Positions 33,259 through 41,727 of a stretch of 64,000 bases of DNA are shown here, one piece after another; positions within the stretch are counted from its first letter, which is position 1; the number at the start of each line of letters is the position of its first letter. The stretch is from NCBI GenBank assembly GCA_038042195.1, contig JBBTET010000013.1:1-64000 (forward strand), in the 5' to 3' direction. The notes beneath the pieces are model-generated. The model did not search any database. It was not told the origin of the DNA and saw nothing but the letters and a program-made list of their open reading frames with translations. This DNA comes from JACRIM01 sp038042195. GTDB lineage: Bacteria > Planctomycetota > Phycisphaerae > UBA1845 > UTPLA1. A program made the position numbers and the translations under genes.

Positions 33259-34509
33259 GTGTCGGCACCGCATGAATTGTTGCTGGTTTCGTATTGGTAT
33301 CCACCGGCGGTGGGGGCGGCGGCGGAGCGGGTGCATTCGTTTGCGAGGTATCTTCCACGACATGGGTGGAAGGTGTCGGTGCTGACGGCTTGGCACGCGG
33401 CGAATGCGCCGGTGGATGCGGGGGCCGTGGTGCATCGGGCGCTTGATCCGGCGGCCAAAGGGGCGACGGCGTTTGCGGATTACGATCCACGGGCGCGGCC
33501 GTCGGGGGTCAAATCGTTCCTTCGTGAGTTTGTATTTCCGGATCGATTTCGATTATGGCAGAAGGCCGCGGCGCGACTGGGGGAGCAGGTCGTGCGGGAG
33601 CGCGGCGTGGATGCAATCCTGGCGTCGTTTCCGCCGGCGAGCGCGGTGATGGCGGCGCTGGCGATTCATGAGGCGACCCGGAAGCCGTTGATCCTTGACT
33701 TTCGAGATCAGTGGTTTGGTCCCGGCGGGTATGAGCTGCGGCGCGCGCGGGCGAGGTCGCGGCATGAGGAGTTGGAGCGTAGGGCGATTCAGCGGGCGAC
33801 GGGATTGGTGGCGGTGTCGGAGGCGATGGCGGACTCGTTGGCGCGGCGACACGGATTTCCACGGCATCGGATTGCGGTGATTACGAATGGGTATGACGCG
33901 GATCATGCGCTTTCGCCGCACGAAGGCCCGGTGGAAATGCACCCGCTGACGATCGCGCATGTAGGGACGGTGATCGCTCGCAATCGTCCAGAAGTATTTT
34001 TTGAGGGGGTTAGGTCGTTGTCATCGTCGGGTCGATTGGTGGACACACGGTTTCGGTTTGTGGGGAACTTGTCGCGGGACTACATCCGGGAAGGCGGGTT
34101 GTCGGGCGTCGTGGAGACGACGGGGCTTGTGACGAGGGATGTGGCTCGCAAGGAGATGGAGTCGGCGGCGGGGCTGTTGCTGCTGGTGGGGGATTACGTC
34201 GGTAGGTGGGGGCACAACGCGAAGGTGTTTGAGTATGTGCAGACGGGGCGGCCGATCCTTTGCCTTGAGGAGTCGGCGGGAAGCAATGACGGGAAGTTGC
34301 TGAAGCGGTTTGCGGGAGAGCGGACTTTTTTTGCGACGTTGGGAGATGTCGAATCGATGGTGCAGGCGATTGGAGCGATGCGCGGGTATTTGGAGAAGAC
34401 GCCGGGGTCGGCGTTGCATTTGGAGGCGGAGTTTCAGCAGTATGGGCGGGCGCGGCTGACAGGGGCGTTGGCCGAGGCGATGGCGGGGTTTTTGAAAGAG
34501 CGAAAGTAA
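33259..34509 (+). CDS. GT4 family glycosyltransferase
   Basis: A protein of 416 residues with a GTG start. The GT-B fold of family 4 is shown by YWYPPAVGAAAERVHSFARYL (donor-side Gly-rich loop), ILDFRDQWFGPGGYE, ATGLVAVSEAMADSL, VITNGYDAD, TIAHVGTV and KVFEYVQTGRPILCLEE near the C-terminus (the EX7E-like region is degenerate). No signal peptide; it should act at the cytoplasmic face on a sugar-nucleotide donor in surface polysaccharide synthesis. It ends four bases before the convergent CheV-like gene. Confidence 0.85.
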   Translation: MSAPHELLLVSYWYPPAVGAAAERVHSFARYLPRHGWKVSVLTAWHAANAPVDAGAVVHRALDPAAKGATAFADYDPRARPSGVKSFLREFVFPDRFRLWQKAAARLGEQVVRERGVDAILASFPPASAVMAALAIHEATRKPLILDFRDQWFGPGGYELRRARARSRHEELERRAIQRATGLVAVSEAMADSLARRHGFPRHRIAVITNGYDADHALSPHEGPVEMHPLTIAHVGTVIARNRPEVFFEGVRSLSSSGRLVDTRFRFVGNLSRDYIREGGLSGVVETTGLVTRDVARKEMESAAGLLLLVGDYVGRWGHNAKVFEYVQTGRPILCLEESAGSNDGKLLKRFAGERTFFATLGDVESMVQAIGAMRGYLEKTPGSALHLEAEFQQYGRARLTGALAEAMAGFLKERK

Positions 34510-34513
34510 GCCG

Positions 34514-35422
34514 TCAGACCGCGGTGAGTTCGCAGAGGATGTCGTCGACGGTTTCGACGAGGCTCGGGAGCTGCGGCCTGGTCAACTGTCGAGTGGCACC
34601 AACGGCTTTACACTTCTTGAGGTTGTCGTCACTCACGAGCGAACTGAAGACGATGACGGGCAGGTCTTTCAGACGCGGGTCTTCCTTGATGCGCTTGGTG
34701 AGGTGGAGGCCGTCCATCCTGGGCATTTCGATGTCGGTGATGACGATGTCGGGTGCTTCACCGGCGTCGGCCATTTCCATGAGTTTGTCGAGGGCCGCCT
34801 GGCCGTCGTTGACGACGATGAGTCTTCCGAACTTTGCGTCTTCCAGCGACTTGGTCAACATGCGGCGCATGGTGGCGGAATCGTTTGCGAGGAGGATGGC
34901 GACTCCGGCGCGGTCAATGTTTTGCTTTGTGGGGAATGCGGAGTTCAGATCGTTGAAGCCGGCGATTCGGAATGCGATGTACTCGAAGTCCGGCATGAGG
35001 ACCATGTCGTCGTTGACCTGCATGACGCTGGAGATGGCCTCATCGGACTCAATACAGGTCCAAGGGAAGTCCGTTATGGACTTCCAACTGAGTCTGTGGA
35101 TTCGCTCGACGTGATCGACGAGGAAGCCGAGGCGGTCGTTGTTGGACTCCACGACGATGATTCGGCAATGCTTTTCATTTTCCGCGTCGGGCATCTTGAA
35201 GAAGCGGCGCAGGTCAACGAGGGGGACCACTTGCTCGTGGTGTTTGAAAACTCCTCGGATGGCGGGGTGGCCTTGGGGGAGATGGGTGAGGCCTGCGCCG
35301 GTGAGGATCTCGCGGACATTTGCAAGGTTGACACCGTAGCGGTCGCCGTTGAGTTGGAAGACGAGGACTTCGACTTCATCGGATCCGGTTTCGGAGAGGT
35401 TGTTCGAAAGTTGCGCGACCAT
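34514..35422 (-). CDS. CheV-like protein (CheW domain plus receiver)
   Basis: A protein of 302 residues. The start at 35422 has AAGGAT six bases upstream; the longer frame uses TTG. An N-terminal CheW domain (about 15-160: LVFQLNGDRYGVNLANVREIL, HPAIRGVFKHHEQVVPLVDLR) is followed by a response-regulator receiver (about 175-300: VAILLANDSATMRRML, DIVITDIEMPRMDG, PVIVFSSLVS). CheV couples chemoreceptors to CheA and adapts by phosphorylation. Two receiver positions differ from the norm: the first acidic residue of the DD pair is Asn, and the switch Lys is Arg (LTRPQ). No other chemotaxis gene is nearby. Confidence 0.85.
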   Translation of the reverse strand: MVAQLSNNLSETGSDEVEVLVFQLNGDRYGVNLANVREILTGAGLTHLPQGHPAIRGVFKHHEQVVPLVDLRRFFKMPDAENEKHCRIIVVESNNDRLGFLVDHVERIHRLSWKSITDFPWTCIESDEAISSVMQVNDDMVLMPDFEYIAFRIAGFNDLNSAFPTKQNIDRAGVAILLANDSATMRRMLTKSLEDAKFGRLIVVNDGQAALDKLMEMADAGEAPDIVITDIEMPRMDGLHLTKRIKEDPRLKDLPVIVFSSLVSDDNLKKCKAVGATRQLTRPQLPSLVETVDDILCELTAV

Positions 35423-35580
35423 GCGTGATCCTTGATTTGGCGATGAAGGGTTGTCAGCCACGGTATCGACCAACGATCCGCTATAGCGACATGAGTGTCT
35501 GTTGAGTGCGGCGCGGCGATGGTCAATATCGGACTCCGTGGCGCAGCGAATGATTGGGGATGCCGATAATCAAGTGACTC

Positions 35581-37062
35581 ATGAAATCGGAAACTACAAA
35601 AGCGAGATGGGGCGCGTGGGTTGTAGTGTGCGCGGCGATGGCGTTGCTCGTGGTGGGGAGCGCATCGTTGTGGACGTACACGGTGGATGATGCGTGGATC
35701 ACGTTTCGCTATGCGCGGAACGCGGCGCATGGGTTGGGCGTGGTTTACAACGCGGGGCAGCGCGTGGAGGGGTTTACGAGTCCGACGTGGTTTGTGATGG
35801 CGCTGGGGGCGGAGGCGCTGCGCGTTTCGCCGGAGCAGGTGTCTAAGGGGATCAGTGTAGTCGTCGTTGCGGCGTTCATGGTGATGGTGTGGCGACGGGC
35901 GGGAGGCGGCACAATGAGTGGTGCGCTGCCGTTGCTGATTCTGGCGGTGCATACGCCGCTCTTGGTCGGAATTGTTTGCGGCTTGGAGTCGGCGGCGAGT
36001 GCAGCGTTGATCGGGTGCGTGCTTCTTGTTGCGAGTGAGGACCGGGTTCGATGGAAGTTGCTCGGCGTGGTCGGGGTGATGGCGCTGATGACGCGGCCGG
36101 AGAATGTGGTGCTGCTTGGGTCGCTTGGGGTGTTCATGTTGGCGACGCGTCGAGGGCAGCGTAGAGAGGTGCTATTAGTAACTGGGGGCTGCCTCGCAGT
36201 GTTGGCGGTGTTGCTTGCGGCGCGATGGTGGTATTTCGGGCGGTGGGTTCCGAATACAGCCGTGGCGAAGATTCGGCCGGATGGCGGGGCGATGGTGGCG
36301 GGGTGGAATTATGTTTGCGCGTGGGGGATGCGTTATTGGTGGCTGGCGGCACTGGCTGCGCCGGCGTTTTTTGTGCGAGGTGCTCGACGAACGGCCTGGC
36401 TTGGAGTTGTACTGATTGCGGCACAGGTTGTGTTTGTGTTTGTGGCGGGCGGGGATTGGATGCCGCAGTTGCGGTTCATGTTGCCGGTGGGCGTGGTGCT
36501 GGTGGTGATGGCGTGCGCTGGGGCGCGGGCGATTGCGGCGGACGGGCGATGGAGCGTGGTACGAATTGTGAGTGTCACAGCAGTGACACTTGGACTGGCG
36601 GCGCAGCTTTGGCTATTCCGGACGGATCGATGGCGGATTGATTATGAGCAGCGCGAAATCAGGGCGTTGGAGGCGGGGCCGGTTCACTATGTCGCGGATC
36701 ACACGGGGGCGGGGGACTGCGTTGCGGCGCGGGACATCGGCAAGCTCGGCTACCGTGCGAATTGTGCAATACTCGATTTGGTGGGACTGACCGATCCGAC
36801 GATTGCAGCGGGGTCGGGGTTTCGGCGGCGAGATCGGATTGATCGGGATTACGTGTTTGGTCGGCGACCGTCGTATCTGTTGCTTCAATCGGAGAAGCCG
36901 GATGAGGGGCCACCGGCGCTGGATCGGATTGCGCGGCAGTTGGTGAAGGACACCCGTTTTGGGGAGTATCGATTGGCGCGGCGGTTTGAGTTGCCGGGCC
37001 GCCATTTTTGCGAGGTGTATGAACGCGTGCGTGGGGTGGTCTCAGTTGAGGGCGGCCAATGA
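35581..37062 (+). CDS. GT-C type membrane glycosyltransferase-like protein
   Basis: A protein of 493 residues with about ten membrane helices. After the first helix comes TVDDAWITFRYARNAAHGLG, the acidic loop typical of GT-C enzymes, followed by VYNAGQRVEGFTSPTWF. This resembles the mycobacterial AftB arabinofuranosyltransferase group and its Planctomycetota relatives. A soluble C-terminal part (about 360-490) has VADHTGAGDCVAARDIGKLGY and ILDLVGLTDP. It probably transfers a sugar from a lipid-linked donor outside the membrane. Its TGA overlaps the next gene's ATG (ATGA), indicating translational coupling. Confidence 0.75.
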   Translation: MKSETTKARWGAWVVVCAAMALLVVGSASLWTYTVDDAWITFRYARNAAHGLGVVYNAGQRVEGFTSPTWFVMALGAEALRVSPEQVSKGISVVVVAAFMVMVWRRAGGGTMSGALPLLILAVHTPLLVGIVCGLESAASAALIGCVLLVASEDRVRWKLLGVVGVMALMTRPENVVLLGSLGVFMLATRRGQRREVLLVTGGCLAVLAVLLAARWWYFGRWVPNTAVAKIRPDGGAMVAGWNYVCAWGMRYWWLAALAAPAFFVRGARRTAWLGVVLIAAQVVFVFVAGGDWMPQLRFMLPVGVVLVVMACAGARAIAADGRWSVVRIVSVTAVTLGLAAQLWLFRTDRWRIDYEQREIRALEAGPVHYVADHTGAGDCVAARDIGKLGYRANCAILDLVGLTDPTIAAGSGFRRRDRIDRDYVFGRRPSYLLLQSEKPDEGPPALDRIARQLVKDTRFGEYRLARRFELPGRHFCEVYERVRGVVSVEGGQ

Positions 37063-38711
37063 AGACAGAATTGATGGCATCCATCGTCCGCTTGAAATCC
37101 GAACTTGTATGCGCATCTCGGCGAACTTGGGTCGGCGTGGTGTCGATGGCGCTCGCGGCGATCGGTGGATTCGGGTTGGTGGTCCTGGCGACGGGACACG
37201 GCGCGGGCCTGAGTGCGGACTCGGCGTTTTATCTGGGCGTGGCCAACGAGCTTGCGGCTGGACACGGACTGACGGTTCCCTGGGGGACGCCGGAGCCGAC
37301 GCCGTTGGGTACACGTTGGGGACCGTTCATGCCGGCGGTGCTTGCGGCGATCGCGCAGTTCGGGCCTCATCCGGTGGATGCGATTCGATGGGTCAATGCA
37401 ATTTGCCTGATGTGTACGGCGTTGATTTGCGGTGTGGCGGTTTGGAAGGCGACCGGCAGCACCGTGCTGTCCGTCGTGATTTCGATGCTATTGGCCACCT
37501 CATGCACCGCACTGGACGTGCATGCGATGGCATGGTCGGAGCCTATTTTCATTCTCTTCGCCGTCCTCGCGCTCGCGCTCATGGCCACGTATTTGCGAAC
37601 ACGGCAGCGAGTCATTCTCCTGGCGGCGTTTGGGTCGGTGGTCGCGAGTTGTTTGACGAGATATGCCGGTGCATCGCTGGCCGTGACGGTGTTTTTGTGC
37701 TTGTTGTTTCAACCGGCTCGATGGCGATATCGGATCGCGGCCATGGGTGGCGTTGTGCTTTTGGGGATGTTGCCCATGGCACCCGGCGCACCAAGTTGGA
37801 TCCATTGGATGCTTGAACACCTCGGCGGCGCAATCTTGGATGCGCCAAAGACGACGACGCTTCAGACACTACGCATTCGAGAGGGGCTGGATGTTCTCAT
37901 GGGTTGGCTTTGGCCGTGGGGATTGGATGCGGTCCGACCGCGCAGCGCGATGATCCAGTTGATACCGGCCATGCTTCTGATCGGGGCGATTTCAATTTTG
38001 ACCATCGGCTCGTGGCGTGCGATCCTTCGACGGTCGGTGTTGCGCCCGACTGGCGCGGAACTGGCTGCCGTATCGGGGTTGTTCATCGCTGTGTATCCGC
38101 TTTTCATTCTGGCGGCGGTGGCGTGCTTCGGGCGGACGGTGAGTTTTACGCCGCGCATCATGCTTCCATTGATGCCGGCAGGGCTGATGGTGTTGGCGGT
38201 CGGGTGGAATCAGCATGTGCATCGGTTCGCAATTTCGCGCAGGTTGATGCCGGGATGCGCGACCGCGTGCGCGCTGGCACTCATGGTGCGAGTGGCGGGG
38301 GCGGTGGATCATTGTTTCTACCGGGCCGGGAGTTCCGGGATTGGAGCGCAGGGCTACCATCACGAGAGTTGGCGCGGGTCTCCGACGATTGCCGCGTTGG
38401 GCGGGTTGTCCGAGAGCGCCACGATCTATAGCAACGCGCCGGATGCGATTTATCTGTTGACGGGGCGAAGGGCAATCTGGCTTTCGCTGTTTGGTAAGAA
38501 CGAGGATGGAACGGACGTGGCCCCAACGGCGTCTGTCCAGGCTTCGGGCGAATCGTACATTGTCTATTTCGATCGACTTGCGTGGCGGCCATCTTCACCC
38601 AAGCGCGATGATCTGGCAGCGCGATGGCCGATCCGGGCGCTGTCGACGATGCGGGATGGTTCGATCTTTGCGGTTGATGGGGTTCTGACTCGCGGTGGGG
38701 CGGAGGAGTGA
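37059..38711 (+). CDS. polytopic GT-C-like membrane protein
   Basis: A protein of 550 residues with about ten to eleven membrane segments. GLSADSAFYLGVANELAAGHGL after the first helix is the counterpart of the acidic GT-C loop. TRYAGASLAVTVFLCLLF and PRIMLPLMPAGLMVLAVGW fit the dolichyl-phosphate-mannose-mannosyltransferase-like topology (PMT/ArnT-like). The C-terminal soluble part (from about 450) has SNAPDAIYLLTGRRAIW. It overlaps the upstream gene by four bases, so the two are coupled and probably act in the same extracellular glycan pathway. Confidence 0.7.
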   Translation: MKTELMASIVRLKSELVCASRRTWVGVVSMALAAIGGFGLVVLATGHGAGLSADSAFYLGVANELAAGHGLTVPWGTPEPTPLGTRWGPFMPAVLAAIAQFGPHPVDAIRWVNAICLMCTALICGVAVWKATGSTVLSVVISMLLATSCTALDVHAMAWSEPIFILFAVLALALMATYLRTRQRVILLAAFGSVVASCLTRYAGASLAVTVFLCLLFQPARWRYRIAAMGGVVLLGMLPMAPGAPSWIHWMLEHLGGAILDAPKTTTLQTLRIREGLDVLMGWLWPWGLDAVRPRSAMIQLIPAMLLIGAISILTIGSWRAILRRSVLRPTGAELAAVSGLFIAVYPLFILAAVACFGRTVSFTPRIMLPLMPAGLMVLAVGWNQHVHRFAISRRLMPGCATACALALMVRVAGAVDHCFYRAGSSGIGAQGYHHESWRGSPTIAALGGLSESATIYSNAPDAIYLLTGRRAIWLSLFGKNEDGTDVAPTASVQASGESYIVYFDRLAWRPSSPKRDDLAARWPIRALSTMRDGSIFAVDGVLTRGGAEE

Positions 38712-38769
38712 ATGGGGCCGGCGCGGTGAAGGCCATCGTCGTCACAGCGCTCGGCAAGCCGCGCGGCTA

Positions 38770-38862
38770 AGAACCTATTCGGTTAATCCCTGTGGCACAG
38801 GCGTCCCGCCTGTGTCTGCACCGCCGAGACTGCGGTGCCACATGTTATTCGGATAGGCTCTA
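38770..38862. repeat. REP-like double hairpin
   Basis: It contains CACAGGCG-TCC-CGCCTGTG (38796-38814) and GCACCGC...GCGGTGC (38818-38838), enclosed by imperfect inverse arms CCTATTCGG / ATTCGGATAGG. This is the familiar form of dispersed intergenic repeat in Planctomycetota. It fills most of the interval between the convergent genes ending at 38711 and 38876. Confidence 0.75.
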
Positions 38863-38875
38863 AACGTGGGCGGGG

Positions 38876-41182
38876 TCACGGGAGCGCATCGACGGGGTCG
38901 ATGAAGAATTGCAGTTGGGCGTTGCCATCGATTTCGAAATACTCGATGCGCACGTCGTGGGGGCCTTCGGTGACGGTGACAGCGGCGGTGTCTTCGGTGG
39001 GGGTGTGCCAGGTCCAGTTGTTGATGACTTTTTTTCCGTCGAAGTAGAGGCGGACGCCGTCGTCGCTGATGGTGCGGAGTCGCCAGGTGCCGGCTGTGAG
39101 CTTGAGCGTCGTGGTGGTGACGAGGATGAAGTGGTCGGTGACCTCGGGCGTGGGGCCGCCGGCACCCCAGCGGAAGTCGATGCGGTCGGAGTGTTCGCGG
39201 AGGATCGGGGGGTTGAAGCTGCGGGCGCGACGGAAGAACTCATCGCCGTTGCGTGGGTCGGTGGATCCGTCCCAGGTGTGGTAGACGTTGCCCCACTCGG
39301 CGGACCAGATGGTGCCGGTGGCGCGGAGGCGCGGGAAGGGATTCCCGCCGGGGGTGGGTGCGAGAAGGGATTCTCGCACCAGCGAGTCGAAGGTGATGGA
39401 GACGTCGTAGGGGACAACGGAAGAGTCGGGGTCGGCAGCGCGGAGGGTGATGTCGGCGGGGGTCGTGCCGGACATGGGCGTTGCGCTGACGCCGGCGGAG
39501 AGGGAGTCGATTTTGAAGGGCTGGCCGTTGCCGAGGACGTGAATGGTGGAATGATTCCAGACGGTGGCGCGCTGCGGGGAGAGCATGGGGTAGGAGAAGT
39601 CGTAGGGGCCCCATTCGGTGATGAGGAGGTGTTGTTTGCCTTCGGGGATACTGGGGAGGGGGGCGAGGGGGCGAGCGACTTTTACCTCGACGGGAATCGG
39701 TTGCACAAGCCCTTTGGTTTGTAGGTCGCGCCACCGATGTTCACGGTCGGTGGCAAGCCATGCATTCCAATTGGTCCGTCGCTTTTCACCGGGGGTTTCT
39801 GGAAGCATATCGATGGTGATGAATTGACCTTCGAGATTCGTGACGCCTGTGCATCCATTCGTGGTCATGGGCATGGGACCGAGGTTTTTCACATTGCCAC
39901 CGTCCGCCTTATTTCCATCCCACAAGGTTGTGGACATTTCCTTTCCGCCGGCAGTCAGGATGACTTCGCATCCCTGGAAATCGTTGGTGTGGAGGGAGCA
40001 GTGGTCGGTTTTGACTAACTTCGCTCCGGTTTTGCAACGGGCGAACCGGTTTTCACTGATTACCTCGTCGCGACAATCGGCACCTTTGGACTTGGCATAG
40101 GCGGATCGAAGCAATTCGGTATCTTCATCCCACCAGAGGTAAATACCTTCACCGCAGTCGGCGAAGTCGTTTCCATGGATCAGATTTCCTCGACCATGTT
40201 CGATCGAGACGCCATGACGGCACCCTTCAATCTGGTTTCCGGCAATAACCGACCGGGTCGAGTATCCGGCCCAGATGCCGTGCTCGCAGTTGTTTAGCCT
40301 GTTGCCGACGAAAATGTTCTGATCGCTAAAGGTCGCCTCGATGCCGTTGGCGATGGCGTAGGAGAAATCGTTTTGGTAGACGAGGTTCCGATTGCAACCG
40401 CCTTCGCCGGTCTTGTTGACCGTTTCGTTTCCGGCATAAAGGAAGAAGCCGTCGCCGCCGTGCGTGGCGTGGTTGTAGGCGAAGATGTTGTCGCTGCATT
40501 GTTCGTAGACGAGGATGCCGGTGGAATCCTGGCCTCGGGCGTAGATGCCGTGGGAGTAGCCGCGGACGCAGTAGTCGAAGCGGTTGCCGATGATCTTGCA
40601 CTGGCTCGACCGCCACATGGCCAGGCCCCAGCCGGACATGAAGGACATGTCGTTGCCGACGACGGTGGCGTTGTTGCAGCGGACGAGGCAGATGCCGTTT
40701 TGGCCGTTGCGGGCGCGGCAATTTTTGATGGTGGCGTTGTCGCAGTTTTTCAGGAAGATGCCGCCGCCGTAGCGGAGCCACTCGTCGTTGTCGTTTTCAT
40801 GGCCGTAGAGCCAGTCGGATTCATCCTCTTTTTCGGGAGTGCTTTTGAGTCGTTGTCGGTAGTTGTTGGAGACGTCGCAGTTTTCGATGGTGAGGTTGGG
40901 GCAGTTTTCGGTGTAGATGGCGATTTTGAAGCCGGAGATTTTTGCGTTCTTGATGGTGACGTTTCTGGCGTTGCGGACGACGATGGCACGGCCGGTGAAG
41001 AGGTCGGGGTGGGTCTTGTCGAAAGTCGATTCGATTCGGCCGTCGTGGAGGTCAAGTGTCTTGTTGTCCTCGGTGATGACGATTGCGCCGGAGTCCGAGG
41101 GTTGAGTTGTTGTGATGCTGGATGGTGTGGCGATTCGCGGTTGGGCGCAGGCGAATTGAGTCAACGAGCATACCAATGCCAT
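38876..41182 (-). CDS. secreted beta-helix protein with C-terminal PA14 domain
   Basis: A protein of about 768 residues. The ATG at 41182 is chosen because the frame beyond it is made of REP hairpins. The N-terminus (MALVCSLTQFACAQPRIA) has a lipobox-like FAC but a weak basic region. Residues about 45-440 form a NosD-like parallel beta-helix with N-x-I/V ladders (NVTIKNAKISGFKIAIYTEN, NIFVGNRLNNCEHGIWAGYS). The last about 170 residues form a PA14-type domain ending DDGVRLYFDGKKVINNW, followed by HDVRIEYFEIDGNAQLQF. A palindromic insertion (39331-39380) lies just before PA14. A surface or secreted carbohydrate-active role is likely. Confidence 0.8.
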   Translation of the reverse strand: MALVCSLTQFACAQPRIATPSSITTTQPSDSGAIVITEDNKTLDLHDGRIESTFDKTHPDLFTGRAIVVRNARNVTIKNAKISGFKIAIYTENCPNLTIENCDVSNNYRQRLKSTPEKEDESDWLYGHENDNDEWLRYGGGIFLKNCDNATIKNCRARNGQNGICLVRCNNATVVGNDMSFMSGWGLAMWRSSQCKIIGNRFDYCVRGYSHGIYARGQDSTGILVYEQCSDNIFAYNHATHGGDGFFLYAGNETVNKTGEGGCNRNLVYQNDFSYAIANGIEATFSDQNIFVGNRLNNCEHGIWAGYSTRSVIAGNQIEGCRHGVSIEHGRGNLIHGNDFADCGEGIYLWWDEDTELLRSAYAKSKGADCRDEVISENRFARCKTGAKLVKTDHCSLHTNDFQGCEVILTAGGKEMSTTLWDGNKADGGNVKNLGPMPMTTNGCTGVTNLEGQFITIDMLPETPGEKRRTNWNAWLATDREHRWRDLQTKGLVQPIPVEVKVARPLAPLPSIPEGKQHLLITEWGPYDFSYPMLSPQRATVWNHSTIHVLGNGQPFKIDSLSAGVSATPMSGTTPADITLRAADPDSSVVPYDVSITFDSLVRESLLAPTPGGNPFPRLRATGTIWSAEWGNVYHTWDGSTDPRNGDEFFRRARSFNPPILREHSDRIDFRWGAGGPTPEVTDHFILVTTTTLKLTAGTWRLRTISDDGVRLYFDGKKVINNWTWHTPTEDTAAVTVTEGPHDVRIEYFEIDGNAQLQFFIDPVDALP
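39331..39380. repeat. palindromic element inside coding sequence
   Basis: Two hairpins in a row: GCGGGAA-GGGA-TTCCCGC (39331-39348) and GGTGCGAGAA-GGGA-TTCTCGCACC (39357-39380). On the minus strand it encodes VRESLLAPTPGGNPFPRL, low-complexity sequence between the beta domain and PA14. It shares the GAGAA/TTCTC arms with the element at 18576. Confidence 0.7.
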
Positions 41183-41188
41183 TACAAT

Positions 41189-41246
41189 GCACCGGCTATT
41201 AGCCGGTGCCACACTCGTCGGACTCGCACCGACTAATAGTCGGTGC
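41189..41246. repeat. paired REP hairpins GCACCG(G/A)CT
   Basis: Hairpin 1 is GCACCGGCT-ATT-AGCCGGTGC (41189-41209) and hairpin 2 is GCACCGACT-AAT-AGTCGGTGC (41226-41246). They are separated by 16 bases (CACACTCGTCGGACTC). Each has 9-bp arms and a 3-base loop and the two are near copies. They lie between the AhpD-like and beta-helix genes on the minus strand, just before the start of the latter, where they could affect mRNA stability or initiation. Confidence 0.85.
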
Positions 41247-41277
41247 CACAAAGTACAAACTAGTCGGCCGTATAAAG

Positions 41278-41628
41278 TCATTTAGGAGCCTCGGCGTTTA
41301 ATTCGTCGAGCAGCGCCATCGCCCGCCGCAGATGCGGGATCACAATGCTCCCGCCGACGATGAGGCCGACGTTGAAGGTTTCGATGATCTGTGCATCCGT
41401 TGCCCCAAGTTCCTTGCAGCGGATGGTGTGGTAGGCGATGCAGTCGTCGCAGCGGAGCACCATCGACGCCGAGAGGCCGGCGAATTCCTTGGTGAGGGTG
41501 GGGAGTGCGCCGTCCTCGTAGGCCTTGCCGTCGAGGGTGAAGAAGCGGTTGATGTTGAGGTTCTGAGCGGCGAGGATTCGCTCGTTCATTTTTTCGCGGA
41601 ACTCTCGGAACTCTTTTAGGCGGGACAT
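41278..41628 (-). CDS. carboxymuconolactone decarboxylase/AhpD-like protein
   Basis: A protein of 116 residues, all helical. The CMD/AhpD core is visible in LTKEFAGLSASMVLRCDDCIAYHTIRCKELG, with the redox CxxC (CDDC) and the following His. AhpD-type members recycle peroxiredoxins through this pair, while others are decarboxylases without it, so a redox role is favoured. The end, GLIVGGSIVIPHLRRAMALLDEL, is typical of the family. It is upstream of the beta-helix gene on the same strand. Confidence 0.85.
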   Translation of the reverse strand: MSRLKEFREFREKMNERILAAQNLNINRFFTLDGKAYEDGALPTLTKEFAGLSASMVLRCDDCIAYHTIRCKELGATDAQIIETFNVGLIVGGSIVIPHLRRAMALLDELNAEAPK

Positions 41629-41646
41629 GGGGTTCCTCTAGTCGGT

Positions 41647-41669
41647 GTGGCCCGCACAGCGGACCCTAC
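41647..41669. repeat. REP-like unit, second locus
   Basis: GTGGCCCGCACAGCGGACCC followed by TAC, matching the unit at 7305 except for the first bases. It is intergenic, between two divergently transcribed genes. Confidence 0.6.
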
Positions 41670-41727
41670 ATGGATCAGGTAGAGTATACCGCTTCTCGCG
41701 GTGGTGAATCTCTGAGGGACACTGGAT

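Noticed and set aside
32262..33490. Two long open frames antisense to the RdgC-like gene
   Set aside because: Low-complexity Pro/Ser/Arg-rich translations typical of antisense GC-rich DNA.
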